DNA of 64,000 bases from Elusimicrobiota bacterium (lineage in GTDB: Bacteria > Elusimicrobiota > Elusimicrobia > FEN-1173 > JAKLIF01), in NCBI GenBank assembly GCA_022709755.1, contig JAKLIF010000005.1, positions 124,001 through 188,000 of the forward strand, read 5' to 3'. The first letter of the stretch is position 1. Each line of letters opens with the position of its first letter. The translations under genes were made by a program, and so were the position numbers. The notes beneath the pieces are model-generated. The model made no database searches. It saw only the letters and a program-made list of their open reading frames with translations, and was not told the DNA's origin. Shown here piece by piece: positions 34,532-43,571 of the stretch.

Positions 34532-36931
34532 ATGAAAGTATCCGTTCACTGGCTCAAAGAATTCGTCCCTTTCGACCTCTCTCCGGAGGAACTGTCGGTC
34601 CTCCTGCGGAACCGGGGGTTCGACGTCGCTTCCATCACCCCCTGCGGAGGCCCCGTGCAAAAGGTGGTGACGGCCCGGGTGGAGACCGTCTCCAAACACC
34701 CGAACGCGGACAAGCTCTCGGTCTGTTCCGTCTTCGACGGACACGATACGCTCCAGATCGTCTGCGGGGCCCCCAACGTGGCGGCGGGGCAGATCGTCCC
34801 TCTGGCCAAGATCGGCGCGACGCTCCCCGGGGGTCTCGTCATCGAGAAAGCGACGCTCCGGGGGGAAGAATCGTCCGGAATGCTGTGCTCCCGGAGGGAA
34901 CTCCGCATGGCGGAGGACCATTCCGGCATCCTGGTCCTCCCGGCGGACACCGCCGTGGGGCAGGACGTCCAGACTCTCCTGATGTTGGGGGACAGCGTGC
35001 TGGACGTCGAAGTGACGCCCAACCGTCCGGATGTGTTGTCACACTGGGGAGTGGCCCGCGAGATCGCGGCGGCCCTCAAGAAACCCCTCCAATGGCCGGA
35101 GATCAAGATTTCGAAACCGGGCCGGGCCGGGCCGTCCTTCATCCGCATCGACGCGGAAGACCTCTGTTCCCGTTATACCGGCAGACTGGTTCAGAACGTG
35201 ACGGTGCAGGAGTCCCCGCTGTGGATGCAACTGCGGTTGCTCCGGTGCGGGTTCCGCCCCATCAACAACATCGTCGACATCACGAACTACATCCTTTTGG
35301 AACTGGGGCACCCGCTCCACGCGTTCGATCTGGACGTTCTGGCGGGATCGCGGATCGTGGTCCGGCTCTCACGGGACGGAGAAACGATCGCGTGTCTGGA
35401 CGGCGCGACGCGCCCGTTGAAGGACGCCCTGGTCATCGCCGACGCGGAATCGCCCGTGGCGCTGGCCGGCATCATGGGAGGGGAGAAAACGTCCGTACAG
35501 TCCGGCACCAAGAACCTGCTCGTGGAAAGCGCCCAATTCCAACCCGCGACGGTGCGCCGCACCAGCCGCCGGCTGGGATTATCCACGGAAAGTTCCTACC
35601 GGTTCGAGAGGGGGACCAGTTTCGAGATGGCCGACATCGCCAGCCGGCGCGCCCTCCACCTGATCCTGAAGACCGCGGGCGGCGTGTTCGCGGGAGAACA
35701 GGACGTCTCGACGCGGAAGCCCAAGACCCGCCCCTTGCACGTGGCCGTCAAACGGTTACAGGAGCTGCTGGGAGTGCCGGTCTCTTCCGCCGACGTCCGC
35801 ACGGCGCTGAAATCCATGGATTTCCAAGTGAAAGCCACCGCGACGACCTTGACCGTGATCCCGCCGATGCACCGGCAAGACATCCAGGAGACGGCCGACG
35901 TGGCCGAGGAAATCATCCGCACTCTCGGTTATGACCGCCTTCAAGGGCGACTGCGCGGCGCACCGGGCCGGGCCGAACCCGTCGACCGACGCCGTCAGTT
36001 GATGCGGACCGGCCGTCAGTTCCTGATGGGGGCCGGGTTCTGGGAAACACGCCACGCCGGACTCCTCTCACGGGACAGCGCCCATAAATTTTACGGTGAA
36101 ACCCTGCCGCCGTTCGTCGAACTGGAGAATCCCATCTCGACCAGCGGGGAACTCCTGGGGACCACGCTGCTGATCAACCTCCTTCTGACCATGAACCGGA
36201 ACCTCCGGCAGGGCCAAAAGGACGTCCGCCTTTTCGAGACGGCCACGGTGTTCCATCGGGAGAAGGAATCGACCGGCGAAAGGATCGCCGAGAACCTGTC
36301 GCTGGCCTGGATCGCCACAGGGAACTATCAAGCGGACCACTGGAAGTTCCGGGCCCGACCGCTCGAATTCTGGGACGCCAAATCCTGGTTGAACGGCCTG
36401 ATGGCCGAATGGAAGGTCACGGATTGGACCTTGGACTCCGCAGACCTGCCCGCCTGTCTTCATCCGCAGGAAGCCCTGAGGATCGTGGCGGCGGGCCGGG
36501 GGATCGGGTTCATCGGCCGGATCCACCCCCATCAGACCGCCCGCTGGGAGATATCCCCGGACACCTATCTCTGTGAGATCGATCTCAACGTCCTGGCGGA
36601 CCGTCCGTCCTCCCCGGTTCGTTATCAGGAGCTGCCGAAACACCCCGCCGTCATCCGTGACGTCTCCCTCGTCCTCCCGGAGACGACCCCCTGGGCCGAC
36701 ATCGTCTCTTTCCTGAAAAAACGGTTCGACCTCATCGAACAGACGGAACTTTTCGACGTTTTCAAAGACGCCTCCCTGCCGGAGAAACACCGCAGTCTCT
36801 CGTTCCGCCTGACCCTGCGCCACGCGGACAAGACCCTGTCGGACCGGGAGTCCAGCGACATCTTCCAATCGATCCTCGACGAACTCCAACGCGAATTCCA
36901 AGGACAGCTCCGCACCGCGGCTCCGAAATAG
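34532..36931 (+). CDS. pheT: Phenylalanyl-tRNA synthetase beta subunit
   Basis: Editing and tRNA-binding subunit of PheRS. Domains in order: N-terminal MKVSVHWLKEF, the EMAP-like tRNA-binding OB fold (about 40-150, KHPNADKLSVC), B3/B4 editing domain (RPINNIVDITNY, ELGHPLHAFD), B5, the core, and the C-terminal FDX-ACB domain (PAVIRDVSLV ... ). At 799 residues it is full length. It is coupled to pheS, and the next gene starts directly at its stop. Confidence 0.97.
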   Translation: MKVSVHWLKEFVPFDLSPEELSVLLRNRGFDVASITPCGGPVQKVVTARVETVSKHPNADKLSVCSVFDGHDTLQIVCGAPNVAAGQIVPLAKIGATLPGGLVIEKATLRGEESSGMLCSRRELRMAEDHSGILVLPADTAVGQDVQTLLMLGDSVLDVEVTPNRPDVLSHWGVAREIAAALKKPLQWPEIKISKPGRAGPSFIRIDAEDLCSRYTGRLVQNVTVQESPLWMQLRLLRCGFRPINNIVDITNYILLELGHPLHAFDLDVLAGSRIVVRLSRDGETIACLDGATRPLKDALVIADAESPVALAGIMGGEKTSVQSGTKNLLVESAQFQPATVRRTSRRLGLSTESSYRFERGTSFEMADIASRRALHLILKTAGGVFAGEQDVSTRKPKTRPLHVAVKRLQELLGVPVSSADVRTALKSMDFQVKATATTLTVIPPMHRQDIQETADVAEEIIRTLGYDRLQGRLRGAPGRAEPVDRRRQLMRTGRQFLMGAGFWETRHAGLLSRDSAHKFYGETLPPFVELENPISTSGELLGTTLLINLLLTMNRNLRQGQKDVRLFETATVFHREKESTGERIAENLSLAWIATGNYQADHWKFRARPLEFWDAKSWLNGLMAEWKVTDWTLDSADLPACLHPQEALRIVAAGRGIGFIGRIHPHQTARWEISPDTYLCEIDLNVLADRPSSPVRYQELPKHPAVIRDVSLVLPETTPWADIVSFLKKRFDLIEQTELFDVFKDASLPEKHRSLSFRLTLRHADKTLSDRESSDIFQSILDELQREFQGQLRTAAPK

Positions 36932-37651
36932 ATGCGTTCCGCGTCACGACTCTGGTTGCTGTTCCTCGGATCGGCCCTCCTGTCCGGCTGCGTCTATTAC
37001 CGGGTGCTGACGTTCAGAGAACAATTCTGTTTCTTCGATAAACATTTCACCGTGTCCGGCGAACCGGACCTCTCCATCGAACTCAAGAATCCGATCCTCA
37101 CGAAAGACGACGTCTTTTTCCTGATGGGATCTTCTCCGACGGAACTCCGCCCTCTGGCGGGGGAGGAGGAGGGTCTTTACCTCTTCGAGCAGGAGGACCC
37201 GGCCGGCGGGACCGTCGCCCCGGCCCCGATGAAGACGATCCCGCTCTCCCTGCGGTTCAACCGGGAAAAGTTGACCCGGGTCACCATCCCCCGGATATTC
37301 CTGGACCTGTTTCCCCGCGAGGTGCTGATCGAGATACTGTGCCAGACGGCGTTGGCCGACAGTTCTCTCATCCAACGCAAAATTTTCGCCACAGTGCCCC
37401 TGGACGAAACCCTCTATTCTCAATTACCGGAAAAGCAAAAAGCGCTGTCTCTCCTCGGCACCCCGTTCAAAAGATACCGGAACCCCGGTGTCCGTTCCAA
37501 AGAACAGTTCATTTATAAATTCCGGGCCCGGGGAAAAGGATCGCCGCTCATCACGGCGCGGCTGTATTATTCGGAGGAGGATCTTCTGAAAAAACTCGAG
37601 ATATCCTGGGGAGACATGAAGGTGGAGATCGTCCTGAAGAAGACCCCCTAG
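36932..37651 (+). CDS. Lipoprotein, unknown function
   Basis: A 239-residue protein with a lipoprotein signal peptide and lipobox LLSGC (C20). The mature part is globular, with mixed strands and helices; no family is recognised. It contains VFFLMGSSPTEL and LLGTPFKRYR, two segments that resemble the turn-helix starts of SmpA/BamE-like small lipoproteins (weak). It starts at the base after the pheT stop and converges on a minus-strand gene 21 bases beyond its end. Confidence 0.75.
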   Translation: MRSASRLWLLFLGSALLSGCVYYRVLTFREQFCFFDKHFTVSGEPDLSIELKNPILTKDDVFFLMGSSPTELRPLAGEEEGLYLFEQEDPAGGTVAPAPMKTIPLSLRFNREKLTRVTIPRIFLDLFPREVLIEILCQTALADSSLIQRKIFATVPLDETLYSQLPEKQKALSLLGTPFKRYRNPGVRSKEQFIYKFRARGKGSPLITARLYYSEEDLLKKLEISWGDMKVEIVLKKTP

Positions 37652-37672
37652 GGACGGGGGCGAAGAGAAGGT

Positions 37673-38464
37673 CTATTGGTTTTGCAGCTGGAAAGAGTAG
37701 AGAAGTTTCCGCAGATACGTCCGATTCCGATCGAACCACCGCGGCGCACCGCCGATCGTCAACAAATAAAGCCGGTCCGTCTCCAACACGAGGAGGACCT
37801 CGTTCTTGAGGGGGATGCGGCCCGTCTGGATGCCGTAGACGATCCTGACGGCGGGACGCCCCTGCAAGGATTCCTCCCGGTTCTCGTACAACTGGAAATT
37901 ATTGTCCGCCGTATTCATGCTCTCCAGAAAATGTTGCGCCACCTGTCCGACCTGGGTCTCTCCGCCCGCGGGTTTGGACATGACGGTGAAGAAAAGAGCC
38001 GGTGATTCCTTGGCCGGTTTAAAGGCATGGCTCACGAACAGATCGTTGCGGATCTCCTCGTGGCTCCACCGTTCCGGATAGGAGAGGGTCCATCGTCCGT
38101 CCGTTTCCCGGTAAGACGACATCTGATCGGACAACTGGAACGCGCGTTTCAGGAGGAGGGGATGAAGGACGCTGCTCAGGGAAAAATATCCCATGAGGCC
38201 GCTCAGGAAGAGGGCCGCCAACGCCATCGGGCGACCGCCGTAACTTTTCGGATAAAGATCCGCCCGCCACTGGGCCCAGAATGCCCAGGACACGGAGAAG
38301 AGGCAATAGACGAGGCCGAGGGGGCCGCCCGCCCAATGCCACACGGGCCAGCAGAAGAGGGCGAAAACGACGGAGAGGACCGCCAACCGGGTGGAGGGGG
38401 GCTTCAAGAAGACGACTTTGCTGTCATCGTTCAAGAAACCCTGGTTCTGTTCCGGATCATCCAT
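37673..38464 (-). CDS. Membrane protein with C-terminal soluble domain, unknown function
   Basis: About 263 residues. Three hydrophobic segments fill the first 110 residues (LAVLSVVFALFCWPVW, LGLVYCLFSVSWAFWA, ALAALFLSGLMGYF), followed by a soluble domain with WTLSYPERWS...ALFFTVMSK, recalling PsbP/DUF1795-like domains (weak). An upstream ATG at 38497 is in frame, but the start at 38464 has AAGG at a good distance and lies clear of the -10 box (38501-38506), so I prefer it. It runs opposite to all its neighbours and is probably transcribed alone. Confidence 0.75.
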   Translation of the reverse strand: MDDPEQNQGFLNDDSKVVFLKPPSTRLAVLSVVFALFCWPVWHWAGGPLGLVYCLFSVSWAFWAQWRADLYPKSYGGRPMALAALFLSGLMGYFSLSSVLHPLLLKRAFQLSDQMSSYRETDGRWTLSYPERWSHEEIRNDLFVSHAFKPAKESPALFFTVMSKPAGGETQVGQVAQHFLESMNTADNNFQLYENREESLQGRPAVRIVYGIQTGRIPLKNEVLLVLETDRLYLLTIGGAPRWFDRNRTYLRKLLYSFQLQNQ

Positions 38465-38500
38465 GGATCTACCTTGATCGTCCTTCATAATCTGCATGAA

Positions 38501-38530
38501 AGAATAGCAAATTTATCGTCACATGGACAA
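38501..38530 (-). promoter_or_regulatory. Promoter of the minus-strand membrane protein gene
   Basis: On the minus strand, TTGTCC (38530-38525), an 18-base spacer and TATTCT (38506-38501). The position supports the internal start at 38464 over 38497. Confidence 0.45.
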
Positions 38531-38561
38531 ATGACGGGGACGAGATCATTATAAAAATCTT

Positions 38562-38590
38562 TTAACTATCCTTTGAAAAACCGTTATAAT
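38562..38590 (+). promoter_or_regulatory. Promoter of the DJ-1/PfpI-zapA operon
   Basis: TTAACT (38562-38567), a 17-base spacer and a perfect TATAAT (38585-38590). The start codon is 21 bases past the -10 box, so the leader is short and has no clear Shine-Dalgarno. Confidence 0.65.
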
Positions 38591-38611
38591 AAAGGTAAAA
38601 CATAGCATCCG

Positions 38612-39166
38612 ATGGCCGACAAAATTCTCTATCTCATCGCGCAGGACCATTTCCGGGACGAAGAATATCTCGTCCCCCGGGCGATGTTCGAGAGCGCCGG
38701 TTATGGCGTCACGGTGGCGGCTCCGGAACTCCGCGAATGTCTGGGAATCGTGAAGACGAGGGTCCTCCCGGACCTCGCGATCGGCCAAGCCGACCCGAAG
38801 GACTATCGGGCCGTCGTCATCGCGGGAGGCGGGGGGAGCAAAAAATATCTTTGGAACAATCCCGACGTCCTGCGCCTGATCCAAGGCGCACACCGATCCG
38901 GAAAAGCCGTCGGGGCGATCTGCCTGTCCGCGGCGCTGCCGGCCCAGGCGGGCCTCCTGAAGGGAAAACGGGGGACGGTCTGGCCCGAACCCTCCGCCAT
39001 CCGGGAACTCGAAAAGAACGGGGTCGTCTACACGGAGAGCCCGGTGGTTGTCAGCGACCGGATCGTGACGTCTCCCGGACCCGATCATTCCCGAATCTTC
39101 GGACAAGCACTCCTCGATCTTCTGACGGAAAATACCAGCAACGGAAAGGACCGCCGTGCCACATAA
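38612..39166 (+). CDS. DJ-1/PfpI family protein
   Basis: A 184-residue member of the glutamine-amidotransferase-like DJ-1/PfpI superfamily (proteases, glyoxalase/deglycase, chaperones). The nucleophile-elbow Cys is C104 in GAICLSAALPA, and the acidic partner is in FRDEEY near residue 15. A His near the C-terminus (PDHSR) could complete the site. The specific reaction cannot be named. It overlaps the next gene by 11 bases and heads an operon with zapA. Confidence 0.88.
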   Translation: MADKILYLIAQDHFRDEEYLVPRAMFESAGYGVTVAAPELRECLGIVKTRVLPDLAIGQADPKDYRAVVIAGGGGSKKYLWNNPDVLRLIQGAHRSGKAVGAICLSAALPAQAGLLKGKRGTVWPEPSAIRELEKNGVVYTESPVVVSDRIVTSPGPDHSRIFGQALLDLLTENTSNGKDRRAT

Positions 39167-39389
39167 TCTGATCGACCGCCTTCATGACAAGGTGAAGGAA
39201 GCCGCGCAACAGATCAACCATCTCCGGAAGGAGCGGGACCGGATCCTCGAGGAATTGGAGATGATCCAGGAAGAGAACAAGAAATCCAGGAAGGTCATCC
39301 ACGAGCACCAATCCCTTCTGCAAGAGCGGCAGAAACTGCAGGAAAAACTCGAGCGGCTCTATCAAAAACTTGATAGAATAAAAATATGA
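39156..39389 (+). CDS. Short coiled-coil protein, ZapB-like
   Basis: A 77-residue, all-helical protein with continuous heptads from residue 5 to 75 (LHDKVKEAAQQINHLRKERD, EENKK...LLQERQKLQEKLERL). ZapB of other bacteria is an ~80-residue coiled coil that binds ZapA. The direct 4-base ATGA overlap with zapA supports a ZapB-like partner role (inference; coiled coils give little family signal). Confidence 0.6.
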   Translation: MPHNLIDRLHDKVKEAAQQINHLRKERDRILEELEMIQEENKKSRKVIHEHQSLLQERQKLQEKLERLYQKLDRIKI

Positions 39390-39685
39390 CTTCCCTTCTC
39401 TCGGAAGACGTCCGAGTCCGCATCTTCGGCAAAGAATACGAGATCGACCCCGGCGGATTGACCCCGCTGGAAGTCAGCACCCTGGCCACCTACGTCGACG
39501 ACAAGATGAGGGAGATCGCCGACAAGCTCCACCTCGTGGACACGCAGAAGATCGCCGTGCTGGCCGCGCTCAACATCGCTTTCGAACTGAAACAGGAGAA
39601 CAAATCCGACGAAATGATCAGCGAAGCCGCTGAGAAGAAGATCACGGATATGTTGACGCTCCTGGGGAACGCGCTGAACAAATAA
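39386..39685 (+). CDS. zapA: Cell division protein ZapA
   Basis: FtsZ-ring stabiliser. A 99-residue protein with the ZapA fold: VRVRIFGKEYEI at the start, ATYVDDKMREIADK, and the KIAVLAALNIAFELK helix, then a C-terminal coiled coil. It overlaps the coiled-coil gene in front and is followed 67 bases later by rarA. zapA next to a 5-formyl-THF cyclo-ligase gene is a common arrangement; here rarA lies between them. Confidence 0.92.
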   Translation: MTSLLSEDVRVRIFGKEYEIDPGGLTPLEVSTLATYVDDKMREIADKLHLVDTQKIAVLAALNIAFELKQENKSDEMISEAAEKKITDMLTLLGNALNK

Positions 39686-39752
39686 GCCCCCGTCGTTCCG
39701 GACCGTCTTCCCTCCGTCATCTTCCGATTCTACGCCCGACTGGAAACATCCC

Positions 39753-41099
39753 ATGACCCCGAAACAATACACGGGAGAACTATTCTCGGAGAACAAATCA
39801 GAGCCGGCTCCGTCGGCCCCGCTGGCGGCCCGTCTGGCTCCCCGCGATTGGACCGATTTCTCCGGCCAAGGACATCTGGTGGATCCCGGCGCCCTCCTGA
39901 GGCGGAGCATCGAGGCGGACCGTCTGGGATCGGCGATCTTCTTCGGCCCTCCCGGCACGGGGAAGACGGCCCTGGCCCGGCTGGCCGCGCTCAAGACCAA
40001 GGCCCACGTGGAGGAGAAGAACGCGGTCACCGTGGGGATCCCCGACATCCGGGTGATCCTCCAGCAAGCCCAGGAACGCGGACGGATCCAGCACAAGCGG
40101 ACGTGGCTGATCCTCGACGAGATCCACCATTTCAACCGATCCCAGCAGGACGCCCTCCTTCCGGACGTCGAGCGGGGCACCGTCACGCTGATCGGCCTGA
40201 CGACGGAAAACCCCTCGTTCTACGTCAACGCCGCCCTCCTGTCCCGTTCCACCCTTTTTGAGTTCCATCCCCTGAAGGAGGACGACCTTCGGAAGATCCT
40301 GTCGCGGGCGCTGACGGCGTTCTCGCCGGAGAAGACCGTCGAGATGACCGACGACGCCCGGCAACACCTGATCGCCATGAGCGCCGGGGACGCCCGACGC
40401 ATGATCAACGCCGTCGAACTGGCCGTGCTGACCACGGCCCCGGGAGACGGCGGCCGGGTGAGGATCGACCTGCCTGTCGCGGAAGCCTCCATCCAGGCCC
40501 GCGCCGTCCGTTACGACAAATCCAGCGACGACCACTATGACACCATCTCCGCCTTCATCAAATCCCTGCGCGGATCGGACCCGGACGCGGCCCTCTACTG
40601 GATGGCCAAGATGCTCGCGGCAGGCGAAGACCCCCGGTTCATCGCGCGACGGCTGCTCATCGCCTCGTCGGAAGACGTCGGGAACGCCGACCCCCGGGCC
40701 CTCCTGGTGGCCACCGCGGCCGCCGAGGCCGTGGAACGGTTGGGGCTCCCCGAAGGCAAGATCCCCCTGGCCCAAGCCGTGGTCTATGTCGCCACCGCAC
40801 CCAAATCGAACGCCTCCTACATCGCCCTCCACAAGGTGGAAGACGAGATCCAACGAGGACCGCACCGGGAAGTCCCGAACCATCTCCGCGACGCGAACCT
40901 GGATTCCAAAACCCGGGGACACGGCGCCGGATACAAATATCCGCACGATTTCCCGGGACATCACGTCGACCAGTCCTACATGCCGGACCCCAAACAGTTC
41001 TATGAACCGACGGACCTGGGGTATGAGAAACTGATCCGGCAACACCTGTCCTCCCTCCGCAAGACCTCGACGGACCGGCCGAAATCCGATGAGCGGTAA
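39753..41099 (+). CDS. rarA: AAA+ ATPase RarA/MgsA (replication-associated recombination protein A)
   Basis: Clamp-loader-like ATPase that acts at stalled forks. Walker A is GPPGTGKT (about residue 64), Walker B LILDEIHHF, sensor 1 GLTTENPSF, then the helical SB/R region with SAGDARRMINAVE and the tetramerisation domain with ASSEDVGNADPRAL, SNASYIALHKVE and YKYPHDFPGHHVDQSY. At 448 residues it is full length. It overlaps the next gene by 11 bases. Confidence 0.96.
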   Translation: MTPKQYTGELFSENKSEPAPSAPLAARLAPRDWTDFSGQGHLVDPGALLRRSIEADRLGSAIFFGPPGTGKTALARLAALKTKAHVEEKNAVTVGIPDIRVILQQAQERGRIQHKRTWLILDEIHHFNRSQQDALLPDVERGTVTLIGLTTENPSFYVNAALLSRSTLFEFHPLKEDDLRKILSRALTAFSPEKTVEMTDDARQHLIAMSAGDARRMINAVELAVLTTAPGDGGRVRIDLPVAEASIQARAVRYDKSSDDHYDTISAFIKSLRGSDPDAALYWMAKMLAAGEDPRFIARRLLIASSEDVGNADPRALLVATAAAEAVERLGLPEGKIPLAQAVVYVATAPKSNASYIALHKVEDEIQRGPHREVPNHLRDANLDSKTRGHGAGYKYPHDFPGHHVDQSYMPDPKQFYEPTDLGYEKLIRQHLSSLRKTSTDRPKSDER

Positions 41100-41700
41100 G
41101 AAGCGACCTTCTCCGGCGGAGTTGGATATCCGCCGACTGAAGATCTTTTACCGACGCCTCCTCAAGACCAAGATCCTGGCGATCCCTCTCCGACAGCGAG
41201 ACGAGGGCGCTCGTCGAGTGGCCGAACACATCCGGAAATGGCCGCGATACCAGCGGTCCGAGATCATCACCGCCTACGTCTCCGCCGACCACGAGATGGG
41301 CACCGAACCGCTCCTCCGGATGGCGCGGAACGACGGCAAACAGGTCGCCCTGCCCGTCATCGACTCCGATGAAATGTCGTTCTCCCTCTGGAACGGTAAA
41401 CGATCCGATCTCGTCCTGAACCGGTTCGGCCTCCGGGAACCGCGACGTTCCTCTTGCCGGCTCGTCTCCCCGTCGCGTATCGATCTCATGATCGTTCCGG
41501 GGAGGGGATTCTCTCCGAAGGGGGGCCGCCTGGGGGCCGGCGGAGGTTTCTACGACCGGTTCCTGAGCCGCCACCCCCGGCTCCATTCCGTGGGGCTGGC
41601 TTTCCAGGAACAGATCGTCCGCGACCTGCCGATCACCGACCACGACGTGCCTGTGAACGCCATCCTGACCCCCGAGGGATGGCTGCATCGAACCAGATAG
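41089..41700 (+). CDS. 5-formyltetrahydrofolate cyclo-ligase
   Basis: Converts 5-formyl-THF to 5,10-methenyl-THF with ATP. A 203-residue protein with basic N-terminal helix, the phosphate-loop signature GRLGAGGGFYDRFL (about 143-156) and the AFQEQIVRDLPITDHDVPVN C-terminal block. E. coli calls it YgfA/FAU1. It overlaps rarA by 11 bases. No 6S RNA gene fits between zapA and here. Confidence 0.93.
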   Translation: MSGKKRPSPAELDIRRLKIFYRRLLKTKILAIPLRQRDEGARRVAEHIRKWPRYQRSEIITAYVSADHEMGTEPLLRMARNDGKQVALPVIDSDEMSFSLWNGKRSDLVLNRFGLREPRRSSCRLVSPSRIDLMIVPGRGFSPKGGRLGAGGGFYDRFLSRHPRLHSVGLAFQEQIVRDLPITDHDVPVNAILTPEGWLHRTR

Positions 41701-41793
41701 AATCCGCGCGTTCTCCGTTCTTCGGCATCGAGATCCCGCGCCCGTCGGGGGCCGGAACGAAGGGATGAAAATATTTTGTATACTCATCATCCA

Positions 41794-42597
41794 ATGAAAA
41801 TCCTGTTCATCGGAGACATCATGGGGAGGCCCGGCCGAAAAGCGGTCGCCGACCTTCTGCCCGACTTCTGCGCGAAGGAGTCCATCGACTGTGTCCTGGC
41901 CAACGCGGAGAACGCGGCCGGCGGGCGCGGTCTGACCCCCCCGGTGGCCCAGGAACTCTTCAAAGCCGGCATCCACGTGCTCACGTTGGGAAACCACACC
42001 TGGGACCGGTCCGAGATCGAACCCCTTCTGTCGGACCCGCGCATCTTGAGGCCCGCCAACTATCCCGCCCTCCTCGGCGGGCAGGGGATGGGGCGGTATC
42101 CCGTCAAGGGGACGGACCTCGTCGTCATCGCCCTGATGGGGCGGCACAACCTGGCCGAGATCGACAGTCCTTTCCAAGTCGCGGACAAACTTCTCGCCGG
42201 CCTGCCCGACGGTCCGGCGCGGCCGGTGATCCTGGTCGACATGCATGCCGAGGCCACCAGCGAAAAACAGGCCATGGGGTGGTATCTGGACGGCCGCGTC
42301 ACCGCCGTGTTGGGGACCCACACGCACGTTCAGACGGCCGATGAACGGATCCTCCCTCAAGGGACGGCCTATCTCTCGGACGTGGGGATGACCGGCCCCC
42401 TGAACAGCATCATCGGGGGAGACCGCGACGCGGCCCTGAAACGATTTCTGACCGGCGTCCCCGTGCGCATCGACGTCGCCGAGGGGGACACCCAATTCAA
42501 CGCCTGTGTGCTGGAGATCGACGACAAGACCCGTCGCGTCACGGCCATCCGACGGATATATCAGACAGGGAGCCCGACCCATGACCCAACCGCTTAA
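41794..42597 (+). CDS. ymdB: Calcineurin-like metallophosphoesterase, YmdB family
   Basis: Predicted cyclic-nucleotide phosphodiesterase of the TIGR00282/YmdB group. Metal-binding motifs in order: GDIMGRPGRKA at the N-terminus, NAENAAGG, TLGNHTWD, VDMHAEATSEKQAMG and GTHTHVQTAD. It has 267 residues from ATG 41794; an upstream ATG (41776) lies in a -10-like box (TATACT 41779-41784), which would make the message leaderless. It overlaps ispA by 17 bases. Confidence 0.93.
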   Translation: MKILFIGDIMGRPGRKAVADLLPDFCAKESIDCVLANAENAAGGRGLTPPVAQELFKAGIHVLTLGNHTWDRSEIEPLLSDPRILRPANYPALLGGQGMGRYPVKGTDLVVIALMGRHNLAEIDSPFQVADKLLAGLPDGPARPVILVDMHAEATSEKQAMGWYLDGRVTAVLGTHTHVQTADERILPQGTAYLSDVGMTGPLNSIIGGDRDAALKRFLTGVPVRIDVAEGDTQFNACVLEIDDKTRRVTAIRRIYQTGSPTHDPTA

Positions 42598-43486
42598 GAC
42601 CTATCTGCACGAACGGCAGATCCTCGTGGACCGAGCGCTCGACCGGTATCTCCCGGCCGCCTCCGTTCCGCCGACGGTCATCCACAAGGCCATGCGTTAT
42701 TCGATCTTCGCCGGTGGGAAACGGCTCCGGCCCATCCTCTGCCTGATGTCGGCCGAACTCTGCGGGGGGAAGACCGCGATGGTGATGCCGACCGCCTGCG
42801 CGCTGGAGATGATCCACACCTACTCTTTGATCCACGACGACCTTCCCGCGATGGACGACGACGACCTCCGCCGAGGGAAACCGACCAACCACAAGGTGTT
42901 CGGCGAAGGGATCGCGGTCCTGGCGGGCGACGCGCTGCTGACCCTGGCTTTCGAACTCATGGCCCGCGTCCCGTCGGGAGTTTCGGCGGATTCCGCGCTC
43001 AGGTCCATCCGGCTGATCTCGGAAGCGGCGGGATCCCAAGGGATGATCGGCGGCCAGGCCGCGGACCTGATGGCCGAGGGAAAGACCGCCCACCTGAGCC
43101 CGAACCGGCTGAAGTCCACGGTCGACTACATCCATCTCCACAAGACCGCCGCCCTGCTCCGCGCCAGCCTCCTCGCCGGGGCCGTCCTCTCCGGCGCCTC
43201 CGCCGCCGAACAGAAATCCCTGGACGTCTACGGGCGGAACATCGGGCTCGCCTTCCAGATCGCCGACGACATCCTCGACATCGTGGGCGACAAGAAACTG
43301 CTGGGGAAGAAAGGGTCCGACCGGGAGAACCAGAAACTGACCTATCCCGCGGTCTGGGGCATCGACCGGTCCCGCCGAATGGCCGACCGGCTCATCCGGG
43401 AGGCCCAAGAGGCCCTCCGCCGTTTCGGGAAAAAAGCCAACCCCGCCATCGAACTGGCGGACTACGTCGTCCGTCGCGAAAAATAA
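42581..43486 (+). CDS. ispA: Polyprenyl diphosphate synthase (farnesyl/geranylgeranyl type)
   Basis: Condenses isopentenyl diphosphate with allylic diphosphates. The first Asp-rich motif is DDLPAMDDDDLRRG, the second DDILD (in AFQIADDILDIVGD), with GGKRLRP and GQAADL also in place. It has 301 residues. ATG 42581 is chosen over an upstream start inside ymdB. The order ispA-dxs-tlyA is a common bacterial arrangement. Product length (C15 or C20) cannot be settled by eye. Confidence 0.93.
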   Translation: MTQPLKTYLHERQILVDRALDRYLPAASVPPTVIHKAMRYSIFAGGKRLRPILCLMSAELCGGKTAMVMPTACALEMIHTYSLIHDDLPAMDDDDLRRGKPTNHKVFGEGIAVLAGDALLTLAFELMARVPSGVSADSALRSIRLISEAAGSQGMIGGQAADLMAEGKTAHLSPNRLKSTVDYIHLHKTAALLRASLLAGAVLSGASAAEQKSLDVYGRNIGLAFQIADDILDIVGDKKLLGKKGSDRENQKLTYPAVWGIDRSRRMADRLIREAQEALRRFGKKANPAIELADYVVRREK

Positions 43487-43571
43487 ATTCCAACGCCCGT
43501 CCCGGCGGCCCACACACCGGCCTAAAAAATGGTAAAATCAGCTCCCTAAAACACCTCCAAGGAGACTGTCT

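Noticed and set aside
39686-39752. 6S RNA gene between zapA and the 5-formyl-THF cyclo-ligase gene
   Set aside because: Only 67 bases lie between zapA and rarA; a 6S RNA needs about 180.
40657-42582. Long open frame on the minus strand (641 codons)
   Set aside because: It lies opposite rarA, the cyclo-ligase gene and ymdB, all with clear motifs. Its translation is low-complexity Gly/Arg/Asp-rich, as expected for a shadow of GC-rich codons.
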